DNA of 64,000 nucleotides from Podocnemis expansa (taxonomy: Eukaryota; Chordata; Testudines; Podocnemididae): the NCBI GenBank assembly GCA_007922195.1, contig ML681971.1, positions 15,434,753-15,498,752 on the forward strand. Direction: 5' to 3'. Made by a program: the position numbers and the translations under genes. A model generated the notes under the pieces. That model saw only the letters and a program-made list of their open reading frames with translations. It was not told the origin of the DNA and did no database searches. Within the stretch, counting starts at the first letter, position 1; every line of letters starts with the position of its first letter. Below are positions 1-11,345 of the stretch, one piece after another.

Positions 1-48
1 TGCTAGTCGCAACTCCATTTGTCCTTTGGCCTTTCTGATTTTATCCCA
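1..48 (-). mobile_element. CR1 LINE fragment at the window edge
   Basis: The minus strand reads KIRKAKGQMELRLA. This matches KIRKTKGQMELQLA in the intact CR1 at 13.67-13.72 kb, in the region before the reverse transcriptase. Similarity stops near position 48, so this copy is 5'-truncated there and its 3' part lies outside the window. Confidence 0.75.
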
Positions 49-625
49 TGGATGAAGATAGACATACAAATAGGGTATGTGTGGAGAAGAACTTTAGTGG
101 CTGGGCAGGGGCAATAATTTTGAGAAAATTTGAATATTTGCATGAAAATTCTGTTTTAAGAAAACTATATTTAATGTTTTAAAAATAAAACCACAACGCA
201 ACTATCTTTAGGTTAAGTATAATCAAGGGGAGAAATAAGTGAAATATAGAAGCAAGTGTTATGTGCTTATCTTGGATATTTAAGACCTTCTGACCAGTGC
301 CTGCTTATAGATGTGATATTGAATGAATGATAGAATATAGCCCTAGATATGAATATTTTATCTGTCACTATGAGTGAGATGCAAAAGGATAAATCCCACT
401 GAGCTCAGTGCTTTCATATTAACTGCTTCTGTGACCCCAAGGTGAGATAATAGTGTACATTGAGAGGGGCACTGAATGACACCAAAAGATCCAGTATATG
501 AAAAGAGGTATTTTCTGCCAGTCAGTGGACAAGCATAGCATCCAGGTAGACAGGCTGCACCTTCAAACTTACAATCAAGTGCAGGTGAACCAGGATAGCA
601 GGGGAAGAAATCGGCATCAGGTACA
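49..625. other. gene-free stretch
   Basis: No recognisable gene or repeat is seen. A short open frame begins at 498 and runs into the Penelope-like repeat; it does not resemble any protein I know. Confidence 0.5.
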
Positions 626-1045
626 CAAACAAGGAGTCCCTTGGCACCTTAAAAAACTTGCAAATTTATTTGGGCATAAGCTTTCACAGGCTAGAACCCA
701 TTTTCTCAGATGCATAAAGTGGATTTATGCACTAGGTAGAGACATATGCAAAGAAGGGTGAGTCACATTATTATGTGGAGGACGAGTGTTAATGAGGTGA
801 ATTCCAAGTGTGAATATGGCCCATTCACAATGCTTGATGAGAAGGTGACAATATATAAAGAGAGTAAAATAGTTTTCATAGTGAGCTAGCCACTCCCAGT
901 CCCCCTTCAGACCCAGTATGACAGTGGCAAGTTTATGTATAATTTCAGCTCTGCAATTTCAAGCAAAAGTCTGTTTTGGAAGTTCTTTCGCTGGAGTGTG
1001 GTATCCAGGTATAAGGTCACTGAAGACCTCCCACCCCACCAGAGC
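626..1045 (-). mobile_element. Decayed Penelope-like element, C-terminal coding remnant plus 3' end
   Basis: Two linked parts are seen on the minus strand. The first, about 1040 down to 880, translates in broken frames to words such as RAEIIHKL, ILGL and DWEW. They resemble the tail following the GIY-YIG nuclease in vertebrate Penelope-like elements (typical words AELELI.KLDT..LGLN and DWEW). The second, about 725 down to 626, is the family 3' module: 'gaaagcttatgcccaaata' followed by a stretch ending 'ggtgccaagggactccttg'. That order, coding then 3' module, fits one element. Frameshifts and stops are frequent, so no product is possible. The family assignment rests on remembered patterns. Confidence 0.6.
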
Positions 1046-3326
1046 AAGGAGGAAATCAGAGATTGGATTGTACCTACATGTTGCCCCTAACTCTCATTCT
1101 TAGCATTGCAAGGTTGCTTCTAAACCAAGTGCCCCATCTTGCAAAATTCCACAGATCCAAGTCCATTAACATTTTTTTCTCTCTTAATTGCCATCATATT
1201 AAGGGCAGGCAGATAGCAATTGTGTTTGGGGTTGCTATTATGATTTTTTTTTTTTAAAGCTGATCATTATCCTATTTTACAAGCCTGCCTTTTGGTTGCA
1301 TGTTGTTATTTAAAGTTTTGCCTTACATATGTTGATATAAAACATGAAGTTAATATTTCATTTTTGGTTTTGTGCTTGTCCTCCCTTCAGGCTTGATGTT
1401 TTCTATCTTCCTTTAGGCCAGCAGATGTGGAAAAGAGGTGTGGGGGGGGGGGGTTTCGTTTAGGTAATTAGACGCATTCAGAGGACTCAGTTATGTTTTG
1501 TTGCTTAAAAATACCACAGAAACCCAAAAGAGAGGAAGAAAGTGTCTTTGATTGAATTATTCAAACATTTCTGGACAGTCACAATTTAGAGCCTTGAAAG
1601 AACAAAGTCGGTGTTGTATTCATTATGAGGTTATAACACTCTGGAAAATAAATTGGCCCAATTTATTTTAGATATTTAGGTTGATATTTAACAATAGTTT
1701 GTTTAAAACTCCAGCCAGCTAAATTACACAGTACAGAAATCTGATCATTTTAATACTGATGCAGCTTTTCGTTACAGCTTTTCCATTTGTGGCATAATAG
1801 ATGTGTGGGAAGCTAATGATGTGGTCTCTAGGTGTTGTTTTACCACACGGAGTACTGATAATGAGCTTCGAGTAATAGGGTATGAGTCCCAGAAGATGAA
1901 TTCTGATTACCTTTGTGGCATCGTTCCCCGTATATGCCCCCTTCTTCCTTGATGTTTCTGAAAAGAACTTTTGGATTTTGATGAGGATATTGTGTATTTG
2001 TCTTTTAATTAGATTTGCAGTATGCTGGGTTAATAAAACTTGACTCTATTTTTTCACCTTTCCTTAAAAGATATATTCACAGAATTGCATATCAAGAAGG
2101 GGCAGTGGAACCCGTTTGCTACTCTGATTATAAAGCCTCCATTGATTGGTCCAGAGAGGGCAAATGTTGACCCATTTTCAGCAATAGTCAGTAAACAATG
2201 CTTAAGTTGTAAGGAGAATAGTAAACGTTAGCGCACCATGTAAGTAAACAGAGACATCCTCCAAGGGAAGGAGCATGATAGTTTTTAAGTAATACCTTAG
2301 AACTTTTAACCAATAGGTTACTCTTTTATAAAAGTCTAGGGATTTATTCAGTTTGAGAGGCAAATAGAGTCTATTCCTTTATGATCTCTGTGTTTTATTC
2401 CTTGATTTTGGGGGGTGTGGGGGTAGATATATTAGTCCTTCCCTCAATCATTCTCTCTCCTTTTCCTTTTGAGTCCTTTATCAAGAATGGAAAAAGAAGG
2501 GGGGGCTGCAAAAATTTCATGTAAAATAAAGGTATCAAGAATATGCAACTTTGCAATCTTGTGATACTGATGTCTCCCCTCTTTGGTTTTATTTTATTTA
2601 GCAAGCTACTGCACCAATTTAATATGTGTCTTGTTACATATTCTGCTGTAATTTAGCTGCCATTTTGCTACCACGAGACAATGATTGGTTATGGCAGGGC
2701 TGTAATGTGTTGTCAGCACAGGTTACTTGCTACTTGTTGGCAGTGGCCTAACATTGTTTGAGACACAGTGTCATTGCAAAATTGTTTGACAACGTTGATG
2801 CTGCAGTTCTGTTGAGCAGTAACAACTGCAGAGGTTGAAGAAGGGCATGCGAGAGAAGATGTGTTCTGAGGGCAGTGATGAACAGGGAATGCTAAACAGG
2901 AAGCAGTGAATGTCATCAGGAAAAGTCGTTTTGCCCATGGTTGTTGTTCTGCTGTTGTTATAATTGCTGTTTATTCACATGCTGGCAGAAAGGTGCAGTG
3001 TTGAAAACCGCTCGGATTAAAGCGGTCTTTCACAGCAATGCAGGCATTTGTACATAGCCTCCTCCATGTCTTCTGAAGGGATTAAGCTGAAAGAACAGTT
3101 CAGTCTTTTTGGGTCCCTTAATGCATGGCCTCTGTGTTGAGACTGCCAGCTATGGTGTTTGTTTTTATGACATGTACAGCAATGGTTGAATACAGTCAAT
3201 AGATTGAGACCTCCAAACTCATTTCATAAGAGTGGCAGACTCGGATGGCAACAGTTGTCAGTCACTGGGGGCCTGAAGTGAATTTCAACTTCTGACTCAG
3301 AAGTGAAAGGCTCAGTCTCCCATTAT
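1046..3326. other. gene-free stretch, mostly unique sequence
   Basis: No exon or recognised repeat is seen. There is a 12-base G run at 1442-1453 and a short hairpin at 3007-3026 (accgct, 8-base loop, agcggt). Open frames here are short and unconvincing. Confidence 0.5.
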
Positions 3327-3328
3327 TA

Positions 3329-3935
3329 GGGTTGCCAGATACCAAAGCATGGAAAGGAGGACAGGGAAATACAAAAAGGAGGACATCGGAGGGCACATGG
3401 AGAAAATGTCATATTAATGTAACTGTCATTACCATATTATGTCATGGAAAATGGGTAATGATAAATAATGCAGCGTTAAAACTGTGCAATGTCATGTTGT
3501 TTTTTAAATTATTTTAAAATTAAAAAAAAAACTATCAAAAAGTTTTCTTTTACCGAAAACTGGATTTTTCATTAAATGAAAGCTTTTCACACCTTTCATT
3601 AATGGTCATGAGACTTTAAAAAGTTTAAAAAAACAATTTGTAAATATAAACTTGAAAAGCACCTAAACCCATAGTCGTGGGATTCCCAACTTTTCAGTGA
3701 GCAGTGGTTTGAATTGCATTCGGCTGCAATTGGGCTGTGTGTGCATGTGACCTCCAATACCCAGCCACCAGGGAAGATCTCTCTGCTTGGCTGTTATGAG
3801 GCTTTTTTTTTAACATTCTGCTCATCAGAATGAAAAAGCCAGACAAAATTACCTATTTTTAGAATGCCTGGAGGACAGAGGACATGAAGGTAAGAAGGAG
3901 GACATGTCCTCCTTTTGCTGGACATCTAGTAACCC
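3329..3935. mobile_element. TA-flanked non-autonomous DNA transposon
   Basis: The left end reads gggttgccagatacc. The reverse complement of the right end reads gggttactagatgtcc, giving imperfect terminal inverted repeats. TA dinucleotides at 3327-3328 and 3936-3937 can be read as the target duplication. Motifs near 'aaggaggacat' occur at both ends in inverted orientation. No transposase is encoded. The TA target suggests a Tc1/mariner-like mobiliser, which is inference. Confidence 0.6.
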
Positions 3936-3937
3936 TA

Positions 3938-6030
3938 CACATTACCAGTTCTTTCAGCCAACCAGCGTCTTCATAATGACGTCATCTTTACATGAGCAAC
4001 GGCATCATGGAAGCTGCTGCTAAACTACAGGTGTTTTTAAAATCAGAAATGAGCTCAGTTCTGGAGTGTCGTCTTGCCTTTTTTTAATTTAGAATGGTGG
4101 TAGAGTCTGGAAAATTTACGAATTTGCCTCCAAGCTGTGTGCATGTGTTTAGGATAGAGATTTTAATTTTGTCCAAGTCTTCCATTGCCGTTAGGTGAAT
4201 TGGACCTTTTCCTTTCATTTTCCTGCTAGGGCAAATTACACACAGATAAACAAGCTATGGCCAGCTTCAGAAGAAGTGCTTTCACAAGGCTCTGTTAAAT
4301 GTTCATAATTATTAATACAGGACAGCGGAGTTTAACATCTGATTAACACCTGATATTTTTATTCAGCTGAAATTGGATTTCATTCATATTTTCAGCAAAT
4401 CCTATAAAATACTGTGCAGTTTACTTTGCAACATGGTGACACAGGAGTATTAAGGTGCTCCCTGTATTGCAGGTTACTTTCTATATAAATTGGTCTACCA
4501 TTTTAATGTTCTTTTGGTACAACAATCAACTTCTTTAACTTAAAAAAAAAATCCTGGAATCTCTTATAGTGAAACATGAGCATCTGAGGTTTGATTCTAA
4601 CAAATGCAGATATCCTCTTTTATGTATGCAAACTCACACCTAAGTATGAGCAAACATTCATACTTAATAAAAGCGTAATTGCATATCCAGCCATTTGGTG
4701 GCACTTACATTTGCTAGTTACATGCAAATGGGGGGGGGGTACTGTGCTCACTGAAGAATGATCTCACAAATGTATGGATGCAACTTTGATGCACGCATGG
4801 AAGTGTCCATCTCAGAATTCATCTGGCATCTTGATCCAACAACAGGTGATGGAAATTTAAAATTCCATTGATTTCCATAGACTCTGACTCAGGCTCAGGG
4901 TGACTGAACATTTTACTGCCAAAACATTTAGTGCTGAATGACTAAGACTTTCAGTTCCTGTTCCCAGAGTATAGGTTTGTAGTGATTTCAGTGGGCCCTA
5001 GTTGAAGCGCACTTACCATAAGTGGCTAGGTGACTCTGGTGGTGGTCAGACAAGGGAGGGTTAAGGCAAAAGTCTCATTAATACAACTGACCAACAGCTA
5101 AAGAAGCCTTTTGCTGAAAACATTTACACAATTGTTGCATGTCATTCATATGAACAACCTTACTGGCTACTTGTACAAGTGCATTAAGCATTTCAGTATA
5201 TGGAGATGCTTAACAGCAGATTTCTAAAAGGGGACAGTTGTCAAACATGAATTTTACCACTTTTTCAGATGATTTATTTCATTAGACACAGTACATGCAG
5301 CACTCCGGATTCAGATGTTGTTGTCAGCGTTGTTGCATGAGTTTCTGCTACATTGCTGAGCGATTCTACTGCTGCTAGTGACTGTGGAGTGGGCTCCTCT
5401 TTCCTGTGTATCATCGCACCCACACAGAAACAAAAGTGAAGTTCTTTGATAAACTTCAGATCCTACTGCAGTTTGATCTCATCAAAGAAGACATGCAATT
5501 GAAATGACAATCAGTGATTGCCATCATGCATAACTCATTATTGTGTCAAGGATTTGCCACGTCCATTGAGAGGAAACCATGTGTTCTTCGTTGACACTGC
5601 GTTTAATTCATTTCCATCAACAGTTATGCCAAATCTCATCGATTCTTGTGCCCAGTCCCTTGCTTGCATGCCAAAGCCTTGTCAAAATAATGAGTTATGC
5701 CTAATACCAATCATTCTGTGGCAGATGCCTCCTTGTGTGGCCATTTTGTACAACTGGGAGTTTGAACAAAATGACAGGGCTGTGGGAATATAGCACAGTA
5801 GAAGCCATCCGGTAGAGTGATGCGATTCAAAGTCATATTAAACAGTGTCCCTAGGATCTCAGATATCCTGGCAGCATCCATGAAACAATTAAAAAAGGGT
5901 TTTTTTCCCATATTTATTCACTTATTTTATCACACGTTTTTATTATCCTCAAACTCAGCCCCAGATCATTTGCAGAAGTCCTGTTTGAGTTAAATATGCA
6001 ATCTAGTGCTGTCTTCTATTTTCCCTTTTA
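3938..6030. other. gene-free stretch with a possible conserved block
   Basis: No gene is recognised. The part at about 4230-4440 has a compact AT-rich composition with TAAT-type motifs and no repeat signature. A short G run lies near 4730. The part at 5290-5910 carries overlapping open frames on both strands, including 5518-5793 on plus and 5711-5911 on minus, without a recognisable domain. Confidence 0.45.
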
Positions 6031-6035
6031 ATGGG
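6031..6035. repeat. Target-site duplication, left copy (atggg)
   Basis: The 5-bp word atggg lies immediately before the TG of the LTR and recurs immediately after its terminal CA. Confidence 0.7.
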
Positions 6036-6946
6036 TGTGACGGGGCAGGCCCGCCCCGCACTCAAGCGGGCCTATATGCCCGGAAGACAAGGGAAGCCCC
6101 GCCCCTCAGGCCCTGCTGGGCATGCTCAAACAGCTGCCCAGGTACAAAAGGCTGCGATTCCCCAAAGTTGGAGGCTGGCCAGCGGAGGGAGCAGATGCAG
6201 GCTAGAGGCTCTCACCCAGACTCTGGTCTGGCTCCTACCTCAACGGGGCAGACACCAGGGACGCTAGAGACGCGGAACGCAGAAGGCACTGCTGACCAAG
6301 GTGTCCTCAGCCGTGAGGATCCTAGGACCCAGACTGAACAAGGCACCTGACCAGGTGGACATCAGGAGTCCAGAAGGGGCACCTCATAGTGACCTCAGAT
6401 AGGAAGTAGCCCAGGGCGGGGTAAATCAGGGTGAGCATTGGCCAAGTCCGGGCCTCAGTCGGCGCGTTGCGGCTTGGATCCCCGCCGACTGGGCCAGGAT
6501 TCCCGTACACCCCAGGGCCCTGGGCTGGGGTTCAGAGGAGTGAGAGGGCCTGACCCCCCTACCTGGGCCTACGTCCCTTAGGGTGCCCAGCCGGGGCTTG
6601 GACTTGTTGACTTTGGCCGTTAGGCCGCACTGCCCTGACGTGAAGGGCTGGGACTTATTGACTCTGGCCAGTGGGCCGCACTGCCCTGATGTGAAGGGCT
6701 GGGACTCATTGACTCCGGCCAGTGGGCCGCACTGCCCTGACGTGAAGGGCTGGGACTCATTGACTCTGCCCAGTGGGCCGCACTGCCCTGGCGTGAAGGG
6801 CTGGGACTCATTGACTCTGGCCAGTGGGCCGTACCGCCCTGCCCACAAAGTACCCCGCGGACAGGGTCAATAACCATAAGGCCATCTGGCCTTAGACCGA
6901 GAGCTTCCCTGCTCGGGAGCACGCGGAGCTAGGACACTCCGCGACA
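6036..6946. mobile_element. Solo LTR of an endogenous retrovirus-like element
   Basis: The 911-bp GC-rich element begins tgtgacgggg and ends ctccgcgaca, so it has the TG...CA termini of an LTR. It is flanked by a perfect 5-bp duplication, atggg. A TATA-like word, tacaaaaggc, lies near 6142-6151, which suggests plus orientation. There is no primer-binding site, gag, pol or second LTR beside it, so it is a solo LTR left by recombination between LTRs. The open frames inside it come from the repeat array and GC-rich composition, not from a viral gene. Confidence 0.8.
6594..6840. repeat. 51-bp minisatellite inside the LTR
   Basis: The word ggccgcac or its variants begins at 6623, 6674, 6725, 6776 and 6827, exactly 51 bp apart, giving nearly five units. 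Because 51 is divisible by three, each frame repeats a 17-residue word. The plus strand gives GPHCPDVKGWDSLTLAS-like units; the minus strand also stays open. Units differ by only a few substitutions. Confidence 0.9.
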
Positions 6947-6951
6947 ATGGG
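6947..6951. repeat. Target-site duplication, right copy (atggg)
   Basis: This is an exact repeat of 6031-6035 directly after the LTR terminus. Confidence 0.7.
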
Positions 6952-8985
6952 ATAGACCTTTGTGGCAAATTCTATTATGTGTTCATTTACTAATAAGGGA
7001 TCAATACTGTAGGTCTTAGACAAAACTCTCCATGACAGTCTGGTGATGGTTGCTGGTGACAGCTCACTCCATTAACAGTCTCTTGTCCTGCCAGGAAGGC
7101 GATTCATTATTACCTTTGCACATGAGTGAGGTAGGAGTAGCTCTCTGGGAAGGGAAGAACCTCAGTGTGGCTGATCAGTCCCAGGCAAACAATTCTGGGA
7201 AGAACATGTGAACTTGAGTTCTAGTTGCTACTGAGTTCTTTGTTAATAAAGTCAAGCCCCCAAAAGGGGGGGATTTCACATTTCCACAACCTTCTCAAAG
7301 AATGTTTCTGAGCAAGTTGGGGGTGCCCTGCACAGTCTTTTGACTTCAGTGGGGATTTTGCCTCCATGAGAACAATGGGATGAGGCTTAATGTTCATAAA
7401 CTTACTTCCATTCCAAATGTCAGTGGTACATCCCTTAAACTATTGGTGCTTTCCTAGTGGGTGTGCTGTCATGTTAGACCTTGACCATAATGAATATTTA
7501 TGTAACATTAATGGGGAAATTGGTGGGTTCCCTTGCTGAAAATGTGATTTTGGTATTTTTAAAATAAACTTAAATAAGGTCAGAATTTTTATCCTCTAGA
7601 GAGAATTTTACGTCTGATTAAATAGTTTACATAAACTTAATCTTTTTCTGCTAGATGCATTATAATCTCAGATATTATTCATGTAGCTATTCCTCTGTGA
7701 ACCATAAAATGTTCATTTCTTCAAAATGAATATGAAGCTCAAAGCATTAGTGGTCTTAAGAGCATAAAAAGTTTATTGCTTTGTGCTTAACATTTTTCAA
7801 GTAACTTTCGAAAGCTGAAACAAATTTTGCATTTAGATTAATGGAAGATGTTTTCCATTTGAAGGAACTAGCAAGGGAGCAGCAATAACAAAAGTCCCCC
7901 AAGGTTAAAAATGTAGTGCTTTTGATTTTTACCAGAACTGTGTTAGCAGAACAATCATTTCTCAGCATGGAAAGGTAACATAATTGGTCTATACAGTGGC
8001 AATATAGAAAAGGAGTATGCTTCAGAGAAAGCTAATATGGCTCTACTTAATAATTTCCTTCAAGAGTCTGAATTTGAATGTATATTTCACCCAGCTTGAG
8101 GCAAACAATTTGTACCCATAAGTTCTAGTGGAAGTTACCAGGGGGTCATGCAATTTATTTTAGTTCTTGAAGTTTTCAAAACTGTGCAGAACTAAAAACA
8201 CATTCACTTGCATTGTTTCACCAGTAATTTGATCCAATTGAGCAGTATTTCTCTTCCCCTTTCCTCTATTATGTTAATGCTAAGAAAGGAGAAAAAGATG
8301 TTTCATATCATATGATGACAGAAAAAATTTCTCCAAGCAGAAACTGTTTTTGGAATTTAACCCCCCAGTCCTAAATTTGAATGTTATCAGTTCCTCTGCA
8401 TTCTTCCGAATCTGGGGTATACTGCCTGTAAGTTGATTCAAGTTTTAAAAGAACACTTTACAAGCTGGGACTCTGTAGTTCTCTCAGATGTGGTAGTAGA
8501 TCCTGACTGAGGATGGCATTTGTATTCAGGTATGACTTAAGGATGTCCTTAAATTTAAAGTTAAGGATGTAAAAGTGCTATCCCAAGTAAAGATGGATTA
8601 ATATATATGATTAAGTGCTTTCCTAAATCAGGGCCCAAAAGTCACTGGTTAAGGGGTGGATTCCATTCCCATAACTCTATTTGCTACAATGGAATTTCAT
8701 GGGTAGAATGACACCTGACTAATCATGAGGCTTTTGGAGAGATGGCCTTTTGTGGGATTCTTTCTCAGGCATTGATCAGGTGCTACATATATGGATCAGT
8801 CTAGTTACAGTCTGGAAGTTGCCATGTTAGAAAGGATTAAGATATAAAGCTACTGGTGATGTTTGCTTATCTCAGACTAAATCTGTGTACACCTGCCTGT
8901 TGAGAGTCTTTTGTAGTTAAAAATGATCATTACCACCATTATAGTACAAGAGGAAATAAGCAAAGAGTTGTGATGAAGAGACTCA
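6952..8985. other. gene-free stretch, unique sequence
   Basis: No exon, RNA gene or clear repeat is recognised. Short frames, such as 7756-7968 on minus, lack any domain. Confidence 0.5.
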
Positions 8986-8991
8986 AATAGT

Positions 8992-9103
8992 GTAATGGCT
9001 AGCACTGCTGTTTAACATGCAGAAGGTCCTGGGTTCAATTCCCAGGGGGTTGGACTTGATGATCTCATGAGGTCCCTTCCAGTGATTTGATTTGATTTGA
9101 CTC
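8992..9103 (+). mobile_element. tRNA-derived SINE with CR1-like tail
   Basis: The head has a box-A-like tggctagcactg and a near-canonical box B, ggttcaattcc, at 9032-9042. The tail, from about 9050, reads ttggacttgatgatctcatg and then gaggtcccttcca. This is the reverse complement of the CR1 3' end seen at 11873-11905. It finishes in a ttgat/tttga microsatellite. The shared tail implies mobilisation by CR1 machinery, as described for the turtle Pol III SINE family. Confidence 0.8.
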
Positions 9104-9639
9104 TATTGTGATCAGCTTTCAAAATGTCATTTTCTTAAAAGGTCAGCCAGTGGCTTGCTCCTATTTGGGGAATCCCCCAACATATTTCTGTTGATCTTTC
9201 TGTGTTGAAATCAGAGATGGGACTTGTATAAAAATACCTCAGTATGAACAGTTCCAAAATCCAGATGCACATTTTGTGACATGAAGTGAATTTTAGTCCA
9301 AATTTGAAAAAGTTTATCAAAAACAGGGAAGTAAAAGGTGTACTTAAATGTTTCCTTATGGCAATATCTGAGGGAAACTAATATTTGGATAGGAATGGCC
9401 TTACTGATCAAACCAGTGATCTGTCTAAGCCAGCATCTTGTGTGAAAATGACCAAGATTGGATGGAAGAATCAAGATTTCCTGCCATGGACAATTATGGA
9501 AGCCTCCATATGCTCACTGGGTAACATTGCCACAACATCTGTCAATCGGTGGTTGATATACACCTGGAAGCATAGGGGTTCATAGCCCTCTTAATTTCAA
9601 CTAACTTCTATCACAGTGAATGTTCTCAATATTTATAGA
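9104..9639. other. gene-free spacer between two SINEs
   Basis: No recognisable feature is seen. Overlapping short frames on both strands at 9135-9585 have no domain. Confidence 0.5.
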
Positions 9640-9742
9640 ATAGAACCAAATCATAGGGTTGGAAGGGACCTCATCAAATCCAACCCCTTGGGAACTGAAC
9701 CCAGGACCTTCTGCATGTTAAGCAGAGGTGCTAGCCACACTA
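9640..9742 (-). mobile_element. tRNA-derived SINE with CR1-like tail
   Basis: This is the same family as 8992-9103 in the opposite orientation. The plus strand reads the tail complement (gggttggaagggacctcat), then ggaactgaacccaggacc, the complement of box B, then the complement of the head ending gctagccac. The internal part of the tail is a few bases shorter than in the first copy. Confidence 0.8.
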
Positions 9743-9744
9743 TT

Positions 9745-11140
9745 TGCATGTATGTTTAATTCTTTTAGGAATCCTAGTAAATATTCTGCCTCAATTCTAT
9801 TTTTCCACAGGTCAGTAAAAAAAAAAAGTTTCCTTTTATCAGTGTCGAATATGTAGCTTTTCAATTTCATTTGAAGTCCCCTTGTTCAGAGTAAGAGACA
9901 GTAGTTCAGACTGCTTCTGAGAAAAGTATGTCTGAACTCCTTTAATATAGATAATTAGTTGGCTAGGCAACCCTTTTGCATGCCTTGCTGCTTTAAGGGA
10001 TCAGTCCTATACTACTGAAGCCAAGGTGAGTTTTACCATTGACTTATTTGGCAGCCAGAGCAGGTCCCTAATGTGTGAAACCACCATTTGTTCATTCCAT
10101 GTCAAAGATAGCTGCAAAGATTTTTCAGAAGGAAGGTAGCAAGTACAATAAATTCAGAAATCATCCTTCCAGTACTTACCACCTAAACTGGTATTGCCCA
10201 GTGCTGAAGCCCAAAACAGTATTGCTGTACATCTGCATTTGTGAAATATTGCTTTTGATTTCCTAGCGTTACGGTGTTTTAGAACCCTTCCCTTAGTACA
10301 ATCACGTGAGTTTGTAAGAGCTCTCATTTTAGTGACACAATACAGTTGGTTTACTATGTTAGGTTTAGGGGCTTCTTTTTCCTTTAAGAGGCTGTGATCA
10401 GAAAAACATGGCTTGAATTTCTTTAGCAGGGTGACAATGAGAGAGATAAGTAGATGTGACAGTTATGAATGATGTACTGTCATGCACTTCTGCGTTCAGA
10501 CTCAGATAAATTGACACTGCTGTCAAACACAAGCTAGGGAGAGTAGAGACCTCTGATGAACCTTCTAATATGGTAAATGGGAGTCTTAATTCTTCATTAA
10601 CTGGAAAAAGGAGATTTGGCCATGTAATTTTCTCCTTGCTGCCTGTTTTAAAGATTCCAATAACCCAGCATTTACAGTTGACTAGGCAAGGATTGCTTTT
10701 TCCTGTGCTTGCAACATACAGGCTGTGAAATCTAAGGAAGCGCCGCTTAAACACAGACTTATTGCCTTGGTTATCTTTAATGACTTTGAAATGTATTGGC
10801 CTCATTATGGAATAGTGCAGTTATCAATTCCTCTAATTAGGTGATGTGGTCCCATAAGAAATTTAACATTAAAGTGCAAAAAGGAGTTAGCAGAATCAGT
10901 TGCTGGCAAGTGGGGTGTTGGCACTGAATTTAAAGCAACCTGCACTCTTTCTGTGAGGATATTTGGCATCCATCTTACTCAAATTCAAATATGAATAGTG
11001 ATTTCAATTTTTTTCTTTGTGCTGGTGCAAACAGCTGTTTATTTAGCTGAGTATTGCTTTTCTCATTAGACATCCGTCTTGGTGTTGGAACAAATGTAAA
11101 CAGAGAAAATGAAGCAACATGTGAGAACAAGGTCCTTGCA
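9745..11140. other. gene-free stretch, possible conserved block at 10860-11110
   Basis: No gene is recognised. A 135-codon frame on minus at 10398-10805 has no domain or repetitive bias and is probably fortuitous. The part at 10860-11110 looks like unique AT-rich regulatory-type sequence; conservation cannot be judged from one sequence. Confidence 0.4.
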
Positions 11141-11144
11141 CTTG

Positions 11145-11345
11145 TATATCATACCCTACATTTATAAAGTGCCTTTTAATCTGAAGATTTCAAAGCAATT
11201 TATACATGTTAATTCATTAAAGCTCATCATATCCCACTGGGGTTCTATACATTCTTCATGGACAAATTGAAGTAGACAGCAGTAAAGTCATGCAGTGAGT
11301 CTATAAGAGAGCTGGAAATGAAGCACAATTGTCCTGGCTTAGTCA
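11145..11345 (-). mobile_element. MIR-like ancient SINE
   Basis: The plus strand follows the reversed MIR-type pattern in order: tttataaagtgcctttt, then aatctgaagatttcaaagca, then a ttaattcatta segment, then gtcatgcagtgagtctataa, then cctggctta. Divergence is high, as expected for an old SINE. Confidence 0.55.

Noticed and set aside
6594..6840. Regular repeat array considered as a CRISPR
   Set aside because: The units are contiguous with no unique spacers, and the genome is vertebrate.
6426..6922. Repetitive 96-140-codon frames on both strands
   Set aside because: The 51-bp unit keeps all of them open at once. That argues for DNA-level repetition rather than a protein.
8992..9050. tRNA-gene-like box A and box B
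   Set aside because: The sequence cannot form a complete cloverleaf by eye and runs straight into a CR1-like tail, so it is a SINE.
10398..10805. 135-codon minus-strand open frame
   Set aside because: It has no recognisable domain, signal or repeat, and no splice or start context that convinces. A frame this long can occur by chance in six frames of 64 kb.
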